Source: Adiantum capillus-veneris | Lineage: Eukaryota > Streptophyta > Polypodiopsida > Polypodiales > Pteridaceae | Length of the DNA stretch: 64,000 bases | Direction: 5' to 3' | Assembly (NCBI GenBank): GCA_014529385.2 | Contig: CM043970.1 | Coordinates: 41,037,279-41,101,278, forward strand | In this document: positions 35,224 through 45,656 of the stretch, one piece after another | Layout of the letters: each line of letters starts with the position of its first letter | Numbering within the stretch: position 1 is the stretch's first letter | Translations under genes and position numbers: made by a program | Notes under the pieces: generated by a model | Seen by the model: only the letters and a program-made list of their open reading frames with translations | Database searches by the model: none | What the model was told of the DNA's origin: nothing

Positions 35224-36091
35224 AGAGGAACCAAAGCTTGAAAGCTCTCCACCACAACTTACAAGTAGAGGAGCCAAGAAAGTGAATTGAGCTTTAATTG
35301 TTTTGCAATTATGTCCTCCATGCCTAGTTATCACATATGGTGGAAGCAGGTTTTTGGTATGGATGAACGAGCATTTCTGGAAAACATTGGGGTGGGGATT
35401 TCAAGAGCCAGGGCTGCATTGCAGGTGCCTTGAAGCAAGGAAAAGCAAGGTGAATCCCTTGTCCAAAACAAGAAATGATGCTTTAAGACCATGATTGCAG
35501 ATGATTGGGACACGCAATCATCACCACCACCTTGCCTTCTTCATTCAGTTCCCCTTTGGTGTGACAATGTTAAGTGACTATTAGCTCAAAAAAAAATTGT
35601 CCTAGGGGTGGACTTGAACTCACGCACAACAAAACTAAATGGAGCCAAGAATGGGTTAAAAGGATGCTAACACGCCTAAAAAGAAATTTCTATTACAGCC
35701 CCAGGCTAGAGAGTTGTGTCTGTGCCAAATCTCGCACTGGCATACCTTTGAAAATGCCAACAAAGGCCATTGAGATAGAAGATAATGCTTACATTAGCTT
35801 ACCAACCTGGGTCATACCTTAATGAAGGCTTTCATCTCAAATGGAAAGGTTTTAGCAGAGAAGAAGGATGCTTTTCAGCTTTTCAACAACGTATCAACTA
35901 CGGTGGGACCATGCATAAAGCAAGAATAAATGAAATTGAACTTATGGACATGGCGACTTCTGGGAAAGATGCGCATGATGCCAACCTACCAACTTGAGGT
36001 AGGATCACACATCCAGCAGCAACAATGGACTTAGACTTAACAGTACTCGAGTCATTTATAACCTTTGTAAATGAGAGATGTTTGCAATGTC
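33111..36091. other. Low-information DNA, no identified gene
   Basis: Contains CT then CA microsatellites (33132-33179) and a CT tract (35176-35220). A plus-strand frame at 33643-33969 is open for 108 codons (CTNHLCIKGDWNGVKL), and another at 35785-35997 reads FHLKWKGFSREEG and INYGGTMHKARINEIELM. I recognise neither; no splice-like context or conserved motif supports them. Near 35605-35670 the minus strand has a box-B-like GTGAGTTCAAGTCCACC, perhaps a SINE relic. Confidence 0.5.
35176..35220. repeat. (CT)n microsatellite
   Basis: Uninterrupted CT tract of about 45 bases. Confidence 0.97.
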
Positions 36092-36303
36092 TTTTTTTTT
36101 AACCATCACAGCAAGGAATGTAGCAGGGAGAAACGTTATACATATCCAGGTATTTACACCTGCACATTGCTGTACATTATATCTGTGAGGGGCAACCGTG
36201 AAAACAATCTCCCCAGCATACACCCATCGAGAATGTAGCCCATGAGCCTAAAACCCTCAACCTTGGGGTTACATCACTAAGGCCTCACCAACTGAGCTAC
36301 GCT
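36092..36303 (-). mobile_element. tRNA-derived SINE candidate
   Basis: On the minus strand GTAGCTCAGTTGGTGAGG (36300-36283) matches the RNA polymerase III box A of tRNA-derived SINEs. GGTTGAGGGTTTTAGGC (36263-36247) sits where box B belongs, about 30 bases downstream, though it is diverged. A unique body follows and ends in nine A (36100-36092). Total length about 212 bases fits plant SINEs. No clear target duplication was found. Confidence 0.6.
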
Positions 36304-36607
36304 TATGTGAATGAATTTCTTAAAAGACACTACTCCTAACACACAACTTTTCGTGACCAACACATAAAAGCACACAGGCAACAGCTCAGCCATTCAATCC
36401 CCTTCACCCATACCTTTCCATGTGATGAAATACACGCATGGCCATCCCTTTTCAATTTACAAGTTGGTACCTGCTATAACAGGATGCTAACAAAAAGTTG
36501 GCTACCAAGCTCGAGTATGATAAGTAAATTGTGTCGCGTTTGCAGGAGGGTAATCTCTACAATTATGTTTACCCTTAAAATACTCATAGCCACCAGTAGC
36601 ATGCTGG

Positions 36608-39600
36608 TTTTTTTTATCACTGAGAAAGATCCTTCCATTAGTTAAGAATACTGCCCAAAGGGCTACAAACGGCCTCTGCTATAGAGGGCTACATGAAAAC
36701 ATGGGGAAACTCTCCCTACGTACAATGAAGGCTAAATCACGAGATGGGAGGAGGGAACAATCACACTCGTAACCAGTAATGCCGGCATGCCATGGACCAT
36801 AGTGAAGAAGGGCCCTGGGCGCCAAAGTCGCAGAAGGCCTCGCGGCACCCCCGCATGCGATCAGAGCTTCCCTGAAGTCTCTCAAGCTGAGTGTATGGAT
36901 CAGCTCCAGCTAGATATCACAAGCAGTCTCATGCCAGTGGGACAGGTCGAGCCTCGAAAATGCGAAAGCAGATCCTCTGAGTGTACGGATCAGCTCCAGC
37001 CATATATCACAAACAATCTCTGCTGGTGGGACAGGTCGAGCCTCAAAAATGTGAAAGCAGCGGGCCCGCCAGATGAACCAAAGTGCCAGACCGTAGATGA
37101 GCTCCCAACACCACTCTCTTATCACAGCACCACTCCTGGGGGATGAGCTCTAAGGCAGGCTGGAGTGTAGGCCAGCCCTCCTGAATCATTATCATCTTGC
37201 TGATGGAAGCCATCCCAAAACGAGGCCCTGGGCCCGTGAGTGTGGACCAGGCTGCAACATCTCAAGTGTACTGGCTGGGCTGTAGAAAGTGTTGGCATCA
37301 GCCGAAGAATCCTGTTGTACCATGGGACAGTACCACAGACAGTGACGTTGAGTCTCCATTCGATGGCCACAAGCTACACATGCTGCTGAGAAACGGCTGT
37401 GTACCAACCAACTCTGAATTGTAGTAGCTCTATGCGCAACTAGCCACTGAAACATGGTGACTCTCCTCGGCTATCTGCTGTCCCACAAGCGCTCCCAAAA
37501 CCCTAACAAGAACTCTACCGTGAGACCCTCTTCCTGCCAGTGAAGTGCTGCAATAGGGCGAGCCTCTCTCCGTGTTGTCAGTACGTGGCCCCCAGACGAG
37601 CTGAGTATTGGAAGAAAAGGGTCCCTCGGTGATCGGCTGAAGAGAAAGGATCCAGCCAAAAACACTCTCCTGGGTCCCACTGCACTCATATCAAAGGACA
37701 GCTCTCCCAAGCCCAAAGCCGCCACTGTCCTGACTCAAGATCTGCCCAGTCGGGATCTATGACACAAGTCCTCCCACTGATGCCCACAACTCGGATCCTC
37801 TGAAAACAACACTCAGCCACCTGAGGTGCCTCTACTGAGACTCTGTGAAGACGACCCTCTCCTTGAAACTCCAAAAACATGTAGGATCCTGACTCTGAGC
37901 AAGCCCTAGCTGCAATGAGGACCTCCAATCGTGTGAAAGCGTCCATCCAATTGGGAGCTGCTGGCTCAAGAGGGTATGCCACTCAACAGGTATAGCCTCT
38001 ATAATATCCTGACACATGCTCTGCGCCCCCCTCATGCCACGTAGCTAGATGCTCTGAATCTCCTCGGAAAGACCTAAAAACTGCAACCAATCCCCAAAAA
38101 TACAGGCCGGCGGACCCTCTGCTATGGGACCCCAAGAAACATGAGGCCACCAACCACGTGGCCTCGTTGTGTGATGGCCATGGGGTTCCAAACAAGAGGC
38201 TGCCTCAAGCGCTCCTCAATGCATATGGGCTGGTGCTTCTCAAGGCTACTCCGCAGCTGCTCCCAGGATCTAAGCAGGCTCGTAGCAAAACGTCCTCCCA
38301 ACTACTGCTCGGGCCAACTCTGTGCATCTCTCTGAAGATCCACCACAAGCTTCCCAAGAAGGATTCTGCTTTGCCGTGTTGGGTCGATGATCTCCAACCA
38401 TCCCTGAAAACAAGGTAAAGTGTGACCTACCAGGAAACTTTGGCCCGGGTTGATTGGGTGTCGTGCCTTGACCACAAAAAGTTCCTGATTACCCTCTCCA
38501 GCTGGCAAATGCAGGAGCTCGAGAAGATCTAGCAAGACATGATGTACCACATAGTAGCCAAAAGCCCCTGGTTGGCCACTACAATCGTGCCAGCCAAAGA
38601 GAGCCATGCTGAGCTCCAATGTAGCAATTCCCTTCTAATGGAGAGGAAGAGAGGAGCAGTCTGCTGCTCTAGAGACGAATCCAAACCAACCTGACAGCCC
38701 ACGTAGCGTACGGGTGTCACTGGGGGGATTCACCTAAAGTCCTCAATCAACCCAGAAAGCCATTGTCTTCCTCCACTTGATCAATGCTCCCGATGCACAA
38801 CAAAACACCTCAAGAGCCTGCTCACACCTGTGTAAATTGGCCTCCTGGCCCTCCAAGTACATGTCTAAGTCGTCAGCAAACTCAGGATCCAGCAACTCGT
38901 TTCCCCTAATAGACAGCTCTAATCCATGCAAACCAACCTCCTGTGAAGTCAAAAATATACTCATTGCCTCATCATAGAAGAGAAAAAGGATGTCTAAGCG
39001 AATGCGCGAGCATGAAGCGTTCCCCTCTTCCCCCTACCAAAAGCACCTGACTGTGTGAATGCCTGTAGAGAGCTGCCCTCCACGAAGCAACTCTGTCGTA
39101 AGCCTTCTCAAAATCGAGGAGTACCACAAGATCCTCTCCTCGGAGACAATCGAGGGCAGATGCCTTCCAAAAGGTTAAAGCGTTGTCAAGGATGCTGCGC
39201 TCCGTGAAAAAACCTGTCTGAGTCTCATGTATAATGCTCTCAAGTAGTGGCTGAATTCTCAAATTTAGAGCATTTGCTAAGATTTTGTAGGCTGAGTTCA
39301 GAATAGTGAAGGGACGCCACTGCCAAATCTCGTCCAAGGAGCCTCCCTCCTTGAGGATAAGGTACCTCACTCATGTTGTCAAGCATCTCTCTAGTATACA
39401 GAACGTGTTGGTAAGTGCTACAAAGATCACGAGCAAGCAACTCCCAGTACTCCAAGAAGAAGCTAGGAGTCAAACCATCCTCCCCTTAAAAACTACCCCG
39501 AGGTAGTGCCTTGAGGGCCTCGTGAAGCTCCTCCAACTAGAGAGGCATCTCTAGCCTCTGATTTTTCTCCTCAATGACTACGCAAGGCATCTGTGCCCAA

Positions 39601-39650
39601 ACTTGCTCTCTACATGGCTCAACTAAAAGCAACACATGATAAAAGGCAAT
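36608..39650 (-). mobile_element. LINE (L1-like non-LTR retrotransposon), 5' truncated and decayed
   Basis: Minus-strand element with a short A tail (36615-36608). It keeps the RT and the C-terminal zinc-finger region of ORF2 but no endonuclease or ORF1. Its 5' end dissolves into a GA-rich LTR-like region near 39650-39700. No target duplication seen. Confidence 0.8.
36900..39640 (-). pseudogene. LINE ORF2 remnant: reverse transcriptase and zf-RVT region
   Basis: From the 5' side: LEELHEALKALPRGS and PSFFLEYWELLARDL near 39520-39420, then ILKEGGSLDEIWQWRPFTIL (about 39350), AYKILANALNLRIQPLLE, ETQTGFFTERSILDNAL, and VVLLDFEKAYDRV near 39120. The catalytic motif reads FADDLDMYLEG near 38870. 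Far downstream, CVACGHRMETQRHCLWYCP (about 37370) is the Cys/His motif found after RT in plant L1-like elements, followed by GLALWFIWRARCFHIFE at about 37090. Fragments lie in different frames with many stops. RT would copy the element's RNA at a nicked target; this copy cannot. Confidence 0.8.
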
Positions 39651-39702
39651 AGCAAACGCATATCCTCAGCCTCTGTAGCAACTTGTGAGAGTGCGCGTGT
39701 GC

Positions 39703-39764
<62 letters not shown>

Positions 39765-40129
39765 ACAAACGCAAGATATGGTGAAGAGAGGGCAATTAGC
39801 CCCCCCATGACTACCATGAGCAGAAGACCCAATACACAATGATCAGATAGTGTGGAAGTGGGTACCCCCCTGGCCCCATAAATAGGTGCCCAAGGGGAGG
39901 TAGGGCAAAGCCTGAAAAAATCCCCCTCGACCCAACAAGAAATAAATGAAATGTGAGAGCGCCTTGACAAGGTGGACGGCCGGCCAAGAAGTGGACGGCC
40001 GGACAGTGCAATCTAAATGCATATGCAAAGGGTGGCCAGCCCAGAGGCACACTAGCCGTACATGCATGCCCTAGACCTGTGAAGCAACAGAGTGGTGCAA
40101 GTCTAACACCCCCTCTCAGCACCTGATAT
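39651..40129 (-). other. LTR-like sequence without gene
   Basis: Read on the minus strand, a purine tract GAGAGGGGG is followed by TGTTAGACTTGC (from 40108), then TATTTATGG (39886-39877), a CT microsatellite, and CTCTCACA followed by TTGCTACAGAGGC, which is like a decayed tRNA-iMet primer site. This order fits a copia-type LTR of about 420 bases, but no second copy is visible. Confidence 0.4.
39705..39763. repeat. (GA)n microsatellite
   Basis: About 59 bases of GA on the plus strand. Confidence 0.97.
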
Positions 40130-40828
40130 TGAACAAACCGCATAAAGCCGAAGATGTGAGGCAAATGATAAAGATGTCTGATGCAATGTCCACTGAAGGA
40201 CAATACTCCGCCGAACTCCGCGAGTGTAGCAACAGTGTGAGGTGTCACGACTGCCAAGAAGTCTTCGTGGAAAGATGTCGTCACGAGCAATGTAGCAAAC
40301 TGTTGTACTCCACTGATACAAGGTGAAGATGCTACATGAAGGTCCCGAACTCAGTGTGAAAACAACTCCTTGTGGTAAAAAAAGTGCCAATAGACCTGCA
40401 AGTGTCCTACCCAATAGGATATGTGGTGTCTGTAGTCAAACCGTCTGAAGAAAATGGAGAAGCCCAAGAATCGTCTTGAGAATGATCAGAAGCCTGTGAA
40501 TGCATGAACCTACAACCCAGTGTGGCCAGGTGGCTAAGCTGTGTATGAAAGCGCGAAGTAGAGAGTACCGATGGGTGCGCGTCATGATGTAGTGCAGGAT
40601 TGGGGCAAGAAGCAGGAGGCACAGAGCAGCAGAGAGCTAGTGCTAGAGATCTAAGCAGGGAGAGAGAGAGAGCTCACGTTTTTGGGGAAAACTCAAGAAG
40701 TGAGTTTTGAGTTTTCCCACTTTTCTTATAAGTGACTTTAAAAAAAGGTGTCCGGGTTCATATCTATTTAAACCTGGACAAAGTATAAAAATGTACAAAA
40801 AAGGGTTATTTAGGCCTTTAACCCAACA
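40130..40828 (-). repeat. 3' LTR of the copia element
   Basis: Begins TGTTGGGTTAAAGGCC at 40828 directly after a polypurine tract. The far end is set at 40130, where the minus strand reads GTTTGTTCA, giving TG...CA ends and 699 bases. There is no second copy in the window to confirm that end, and the LTR could run on to about 39690. Confidence 0.6.
40725..40732 (-). promoter_or_regulatory. Probable TATA box in the copia 3' LTR
   Basis: The minus strand reads CACTTATAAGAAAA about 100 bases into the LTR. Motif-based prediction. Confidence 0.45.
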
Positions 40829-40840
40829 ACCTCCCACTTA
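40829..40840 (-). other. Polypurine tract of the copia element
   Basis: TAAGTGGGAGGT on the minus strand between the pol stop and the LTR start TGTTGGG. Confidence 0.75.
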
Positions 40841-40863
40841 AAGGCATAAATGACGCCTTTAAG

Positions 40864-41487
40864 TTAACCAACTCCCACCAGTTGTATGCAATGCTCACGT
40901 TGAACCTTAGCAAGACTCTTGGTCAGAACATCTGCAAGGTTATCCTGTGTATGGATCTTAGTCAAGGTGACTAGACCATCCTCCAATACCTGACGTATGA
41001 AGTGGTACCGCACATCTATGTGTTTGGTACGTGCATGAAACATGGAATTTTTGGCTAAATAGACAGCACTCTGGCTATCACAACCCTGTATGAACAGGAA
41101 CAAGCATGCCAAGTTCTTTTGCAAGTCTGCCGAACCAAATGGCCTGCTATGAAGCCTCTGTGACTGAAATATATTCAGCCTCAGTAGTACTCAATGCCAC
41201 AATTTTTTGCAACCTAGAACACCAAGAGAGTGCACCACCAACAATGGCAAATACATATCAACTGGTAGATTTCTTGGTATCCAAGTCACCTGTCATGTCT
41301 GCATCACAATGCCCAGCAACTTTAAGTCACTTTTGCCATAACAAATACACTTTGATTGTGTACCTTTCATATATCTTAGAATGCATTTGACAGCTTCCCA
41401 ATACGCTTTGCCAGGATTGGACATGCATCGACTAACAACTCTCACTGCATAAGCAATGTCAAGACGAGTGGCAACCATATCATACAT
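40864..41487 (-). pseudogene. pol: copia RT end and RNase H
   Basis: 41487-41293 reads YDMVATRLDIAYAVRVVSRC and KAYWEAVKCILRYMKGT, the conserved end of copia RT entering RNase H. 41124-40864 reads CDSQSAVYLAKNSMFHARTK and HIDVRYHFIRQVLEDGLVTL, then ADVLTKSL, the standard end of copia pol. A frame break separates the parts. The RNase H would remove RNA from the RNA-DNA hybrid during reverse transcription. Confidence 0.85.
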
Positions 41488-41958
41488 AAGAGAACCACAG
41501 CGGATGCATAAGGGATTCCCTTCATTGCTTTCAATGCCACCTCATCCTTTGGGCAATCTGCCTTGCTAAGCTTAGTGTATGGAGGTAAAGGTACTCCAAG
41601 AGGCTTAGCATTAGCCATATTAAGCCTGTCAAGTACTTTTGCAATGTACCTTTCTTGAGATAAAAACAGCAATTTCAGCTTTCTATATCTTTTAATACGC
41701 ATGCCCAAAATATGCTCTGCATCACCGAAATCCTTCATAGCAAATGCTGAATTTAGCTTACGTTTCAGACTAGTCTTATGTTTCCCGGCAAGCAGCATGT
41801 CATCAACATAGAGAACAAGTATGATGGGACTACGATCTTCATTCCTTTCCATATACAAACAATGATCTGCATGGCTGCGTTTAAAGCCTTGAGACAGCAT
41901 AAAAGTGTCAAACTTCTTATACCACTGTCGTGATGATTGTCTCAAACCATACAGAGCC
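41442..41958 (-). pseudogene. pol: copia reverse transcriptase, C-terminal half
   Basis: Contains RALYGLRQSSRQWYKKFD, LYVDDMLLAGK with the intact catalytic YVDD, and MKDFGDAEHILGMRI. It joins the N-terminal half across the solo LTR: the coding frame is continuous when the LTR and one target copy are disregarded, so the insertion, not a deletion, separated them. A frameshift lies near 41487 at the 3' side. Confidence 0.88.
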
Positions 41959-41963
41959 CTTTT
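41959..41963 (+). repeat. Target site duplication CTTTT, left copy
   Basis: CTTTT adjoins the solo LTR on the left; the same five bases adjoin it on the right at 43072-43076. Confidence 0.8.
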
Positions 41964-42270
41964 TGTCACGTGACATATCCAACCCTATGTGTCCGTGGAC
42001 AAACTACAGCATGACAAGGGTTCATTTCAATCAAGTCAATCTAGAATAGGAAGTGATCTAGCACTTTTGTGAGTCTGTTTGCAGACCGTGCATGTCCAGA
42101 TACTTAGAGTAGCCCTCTGGTTGCACACAGCATGATCATCAGCATTATTATCAGAATCCATCAAGAGCATTTTCCAGTGCACAAAACCTATTTTCCCTAT
42201 TTTTGACATTTTTCACTTATTTATTAAGTGACTTTTGTTGGGAAACTGGGTAGCGCAAATTCCATAAGAT

Positions 42271-42281
42271 AATATATAAGG
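42271..42281 (+). promoter_or_regulatory. Probable TATA box of the solo LTR
   Basis: AATATATAAGG about 300 bases into the LTR, followed by the expected R/U5-like leader. Motif-based. Confidence 0.55.
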
Positions 42282-42368
42282 AAACCAGGGCTAGCATTCT
42301 ACACCAGAAGAGTCAGCAAGAGCATTGCTCAACAGGCAACTACTCAAGCAAGAACTTCCAAGAACCAG

Positions 42369-42720
42369 CGTTTTTCAGCTTTATGACCAGCGTTTTCATC
42401 AGCCATTCCCCTCGCCAGCAACCCTCTCATTAGCGCCTGCAAGACTCAGCCAATCCACGTTTTCAAGGACCTGCAGATTCAACGTTTTTCAGCCCTAAGT
42501 TCAGCGTTTTCCAGCCACAAACTTCAGCGTTTTTGGCCTAGAACACCAGCGATCTTAGCAACAGTTTCAGCGTTACCAAGACCAACATCTCAACATTTTT
42601 CATGGACTGCTATTCAGCGATTTTAAAGGGCAGCAAAACAGCAGTAAAACCAGCAGCAAACCAGCAATTTCTTCAGCCATAAGACAGCAACAAGAACCAA
42701 CTCACAGCATTCAGTTTTCA
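42369..42720 (+). repeat. Cluster of CAGCGTTTT/CAGC motifs in the solo LTR
   Basis: The words CAGCGTTTTTCAGC, CAGCGTTTTCATCAGCC and TCAGCGTTTTCCAGCC and shorter variants recur at irregular 15-45-base intervals, grading into CAGCA-rich sequence. It looks like a decayed short-unit array. Confidence 0.7.
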
Positions 42721-43071
42721 GCCTTAGCTTCGTCATCGTCGTCCGCACCGTCGACCTCGGCATAGTAGCATTTAGACTCATTGCATCAGCCCCATGTATC
42801 AGATTGTGCAATCAATAGCATAGACCTCTCTCGCCATCGAGAGAGGGGCCCTTGGAGGATGGTTTGACAACTCGTTTGGTGTCTTCTTCTCTCTCTATCT
42901 CTCAGTCTCAGCACCTTCAGTCACAGTGTTCACCACTTTGTTTGTGATCATTTGCACTCTCTCACTAAAGGAACAGAAGGCTCTCCCTTCCGTAAGTAAA
43001 AGGAACCCTTGAGCACAGTTTGGAGCACTCATCTTGAGCAAAGTTCAACATTCATTTCTGCTGCACCGACA

Positions 43072-43076
43072 CTTTT
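43072..43076 (+). repeat. Target site duplication CTTTT, right copy
   Basis: Partner of 41959-41963. Confidence 0.8.
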
Positions 43077-43898
43077 CAGTTTGCATACAAGTTCCTCACA
43101 TGTAGGAACTACAAAACCTTCAGGTTGTTTCATGTATATGTCCTCTTCAATGTCACCATGCAAAAACACTGTCTTTACATCCATTTAATTCAATTCCAAA
43201 TCAAGCACTGCAACGAGAGCAAAAAGGACACGTAAAGTTGTAAGCTTTACAACAAGGGAAAATATTTCTTGAAAATCAATTCCTTCTTTTTGTGCATATC
43301 CTTTTGCAACCAATCTTGCCTTTTACTTGGGTTTTTCATCCACAATCTTAATCTTGTACACCCATTCGTTAGAAAGAGCCTTTCTCCCTTTAGGCAGTGG
43401 CACAAGATCCCAAGTATCATTTGCATACAAGGATTTCATTTCCTCTTGCATTGCAAGCTCCCACTTACTGCTTGACTCACATGATTTGGCCTCTCTATAT
43501 GTAAGAGGTTCACCCTCAGCTGTCAACATTACATGATTCAAAGAGAGGTTAAATCTCTGCGGTTGCCTTCTCAAACGAGTTGACCTACGTACCCAATGAT
43601 CTACATTCTCAGTTAATGGTTCTACATCATAAGGCAACTCATTTTCAACTCTATCATACTGCTGAAAATCATTTTCAGCCAATTCAAGTGGCTGTCTATC
43701 CTCATTAGGAGGATCAATATCATGTCCTACCTCTTCTGACTCAAGGTTAATCGGATGATTATGAATTTCAGCTTGCGGTAATGCATCATAAGGCTCTTTT
43801 TTAACATCAATGGGTGGCACGGAAAGCTGAAATCTGACTGTTTTCTTGTCAACATCAGATTTTGTAGCATTCTTAAGCAATTTTGCCTCATTGAACAC
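43077..43898 (-). pseudogene. pol: copia integrase-RT linker and RT N-terminal half
   Basis: The 191-codon open part (43898-43323) starts in the acidic linker (VPPIDVKKEPYD, HDIDPPNEDRQPLEL). It then has the conserved RRSTRLRRQPQRFN, EAKSCESSSKWELAMQEEM, NDTWDLVPLPKGRK and NEWVYKIKIVDEKPK. A TAA follows, after which the frame continues with [14 protein letters not shown] and MKQPEGFVVPTCEELVCK up to the solo LTR. Confidence 0.87.
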
Positions 43899-44527
43899 TA
43901 CATCTTGGCGGCGTATTACCTTTCTAAACTGTGGTAACTACACTCTATAGCCCATTTCACCTTCTTCCCCATAACCGAGGAAGACTCTTTTAATGGACTT
44001 CATATCAAGCTTCATTCTCAAGTCATTGCGTACATGAATAAAAGCTTCGCAGCCAAAAACTCTCAAATGATCATAAGAGGCAGGTTTGCCAAACCAAACC
44101 TCCTCTGAATGTCATTTTTCAGCGTACTATTAAGAGAGCGATTGCAAGTATGAACTGCAGTTTTCAATGCCTCCCCCTAAAACTCTTGGGAAAGATTAGC
44201 GGTGGACAACATGCAACGCACTCTCTCGCATAATGTACGATTATACCTCTCAACCACACCATTAGAAGACAGATTATAAGGGGCTGCTAACTCCCTTTAA
44301 TCCCATTTTCATCACAAAAACCTTGAAATTCAGCAGATACATACTCTCCTTCATTATCAAATCTGAGACATTTAAGCTTCGTGCTCTTTTGCGTAGTGAC
44401 AAAAGCATTAAAAGTCTCACTCTTACTTTTAAACAAATGCACCCATCCTTTCCTAGTACAGTCATCAATGGATGTAACAAAATACAATGCACCACCAAAA
44501 GACTTAACAGGCATAGTGCATACATCG
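43899..44527 (-). pseudogene. pol: copia integrase core and C-terminal part
   Basis: Starts next to the element A insertion with HSDVCTMPVKSFGGALYFV, then SIDDCTRKGW and LKCLRFDNEGEYVSAEFQ (catalytic Asp residues in HSD and FDNE). A stop after GIKGS is followed by shifted remnants including DHLRVFGCEAFIHV at about 44060, the motif near the end of copia integrase. The N-terminal finger of the same protein is 13 kb away at 57908-57681. Confidence 0.85.
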
Positions 44528-44532
44528 GAGTG
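44528..44532 (+). repeat. Target site duplication GAGTG, left copy
   Basis: GAGTG directly before element A; the same five bases follow it at 57676-57680. Confidence 0.88.
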
Positions 44533-45051
44533 TGTAACAAACTTGGACACTCCAAGTCTAGAATCAACAGCTACAGCACCAAATAACCACTTCAAAACAA
44601 GTCACAGATCACAATAGATGTACACTGGCGCGGCGGAGTTCCGTGCCTAGAGATATTGGCCCCAAAGACTGGCGCCCCTTTTGGTATTTCTTTTTATATT
44701 AATCAAATCAAAGTACAAGAGAGTGGCTAGGGTTTCACTCTCAAACTCTGCGTCCAGATGCTCTGAGAAGTGAGGCCCTCACCACTAATTTAAAGATTAC
44801 AAGGGATGTCCAAAAGCAGATCCCCAAAAGCCTTTAAAATAAAAAGCATCAGTTCTCTCTCTCTCTTAGAGAGTCTTTTTATAAAAAAAAAGCAAAATTC
44901 GCGTCGTTCGTCATTTTTCAAAAAAAAAAAGTTTAGCCTCCACGATTTCCGGAAATTAGGGTTTTTGACAGAAATTAGGGTTTGCAAGAATTTTAGGGTT
45001 TCTGGCAGAAATTAGGGTTTTTACTGTCTGCCACGTCATCACTTTGTGACA
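44533..45051 (-). repeat. 3' LTR of element A
   Basis: Plus-strand ends TGTAACAAACTTGG and CACTTTGTGACA, 519 bases. Carries four copies of TTAGGGTTT (telobox complement) at about 44955-45019. Confidence 0.92.
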
Positions 45052-45063
45052 TACCCCCCTCTT
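45052..45063 (-). other. Polypurine tract of element A
   Basis: The minus strand reads CAAGAGGGGGGTA directly before the LTR start TGTCACAAAG, identical to B at 55914-55925. Confidence 0.85.
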
Positions 45064-45656
45064 GAAAGCATTGTAATCGACCGCGATTACGCCTGCAAAA
45101 CCGACAAAAGCCATAAACCGTCTTAGCAGACACTGACTGTTAGTACCTACGTACTAGGAACACACATCTAGCACATGTACAAAATCGACAGTCACATCAC
45201 ACGACATCACAGGACATCACCAGACATCACAGGACATCACATGACATTCAACATTCATTCGGATCTTAGACCATGATTTATCGGCAATGTAGCTAGCAAT
45301 CACATCTAGATCCAATCGGGACCTCATCGATGTCCGATTGACTAACCCCTATTGCAACCATATCTATTCGAGATCAAGTAGACCAAAATGCAGCAGTCAT
45401 TTCGTCTATCAGTTCCTGCACTCACAAGAAGTCAAGAACAAATCAGTATCATAATCAAGAATTCCATTTCATAAAGTCATCCAACAGAATACTGTCAGCT
45501 CTCAGTATCCCTGAAGCTAAAAGAGACATCAGTGACTTTAGTATCAAAATCGAGGCATCTGTTGACAAAGGAGCAGAGTAACTCCCCTCTTGTGCATCCC
45601 ACTACACCAGATCTCCGGCCAAGCTGAATTCTGAGTTCCGTTTGGAGTAGACTATG
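45064..45656 (-). other. 3' non-coding region of element A with 10-base tandem repeats
   Basis: About 590 bases between the pol stop and the polypurine tract, homologous to B 55326-55913. 45191-45246 holds a 10-base tandem array (ACATCACAGG type). No gene. Confidence 0.8.

Larger units (their letters stand above)
41964..43071 (+). mobile_element. Solo LTR inserted in copia RT
   Basis: 1,108 bases with TG...CA ends (TGTCACGTGACA...GCACCGACA), flanked by CTTTT on both sides. No internal region, so it is the usual product of LTR-LTR recombination. A TATA-like AATATATAAGG at 42271-42281 points to plus orientation. It is unlike the other LTRs in this window. Its 3' third is filled with repeats of a CAGCGTTTT motif. 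Confidence 0.85.

Noticed and set aside
36240-36305. Genuine tRNA gene
   Set aside because: Box A is good, but there is no cloverleaf or proper box B, and a long body with A tail follows; SINE fits better.
41964-43071. Intact host gene inside copia RT
   Set aside because: No long frame; TG...CA ends and five-base duplication mark a solo LTR.
40864-44527. Envelope-like gene of a Sirevirus
   Set aside because: Nothing coding lies between RNase H and the polypurine tract.
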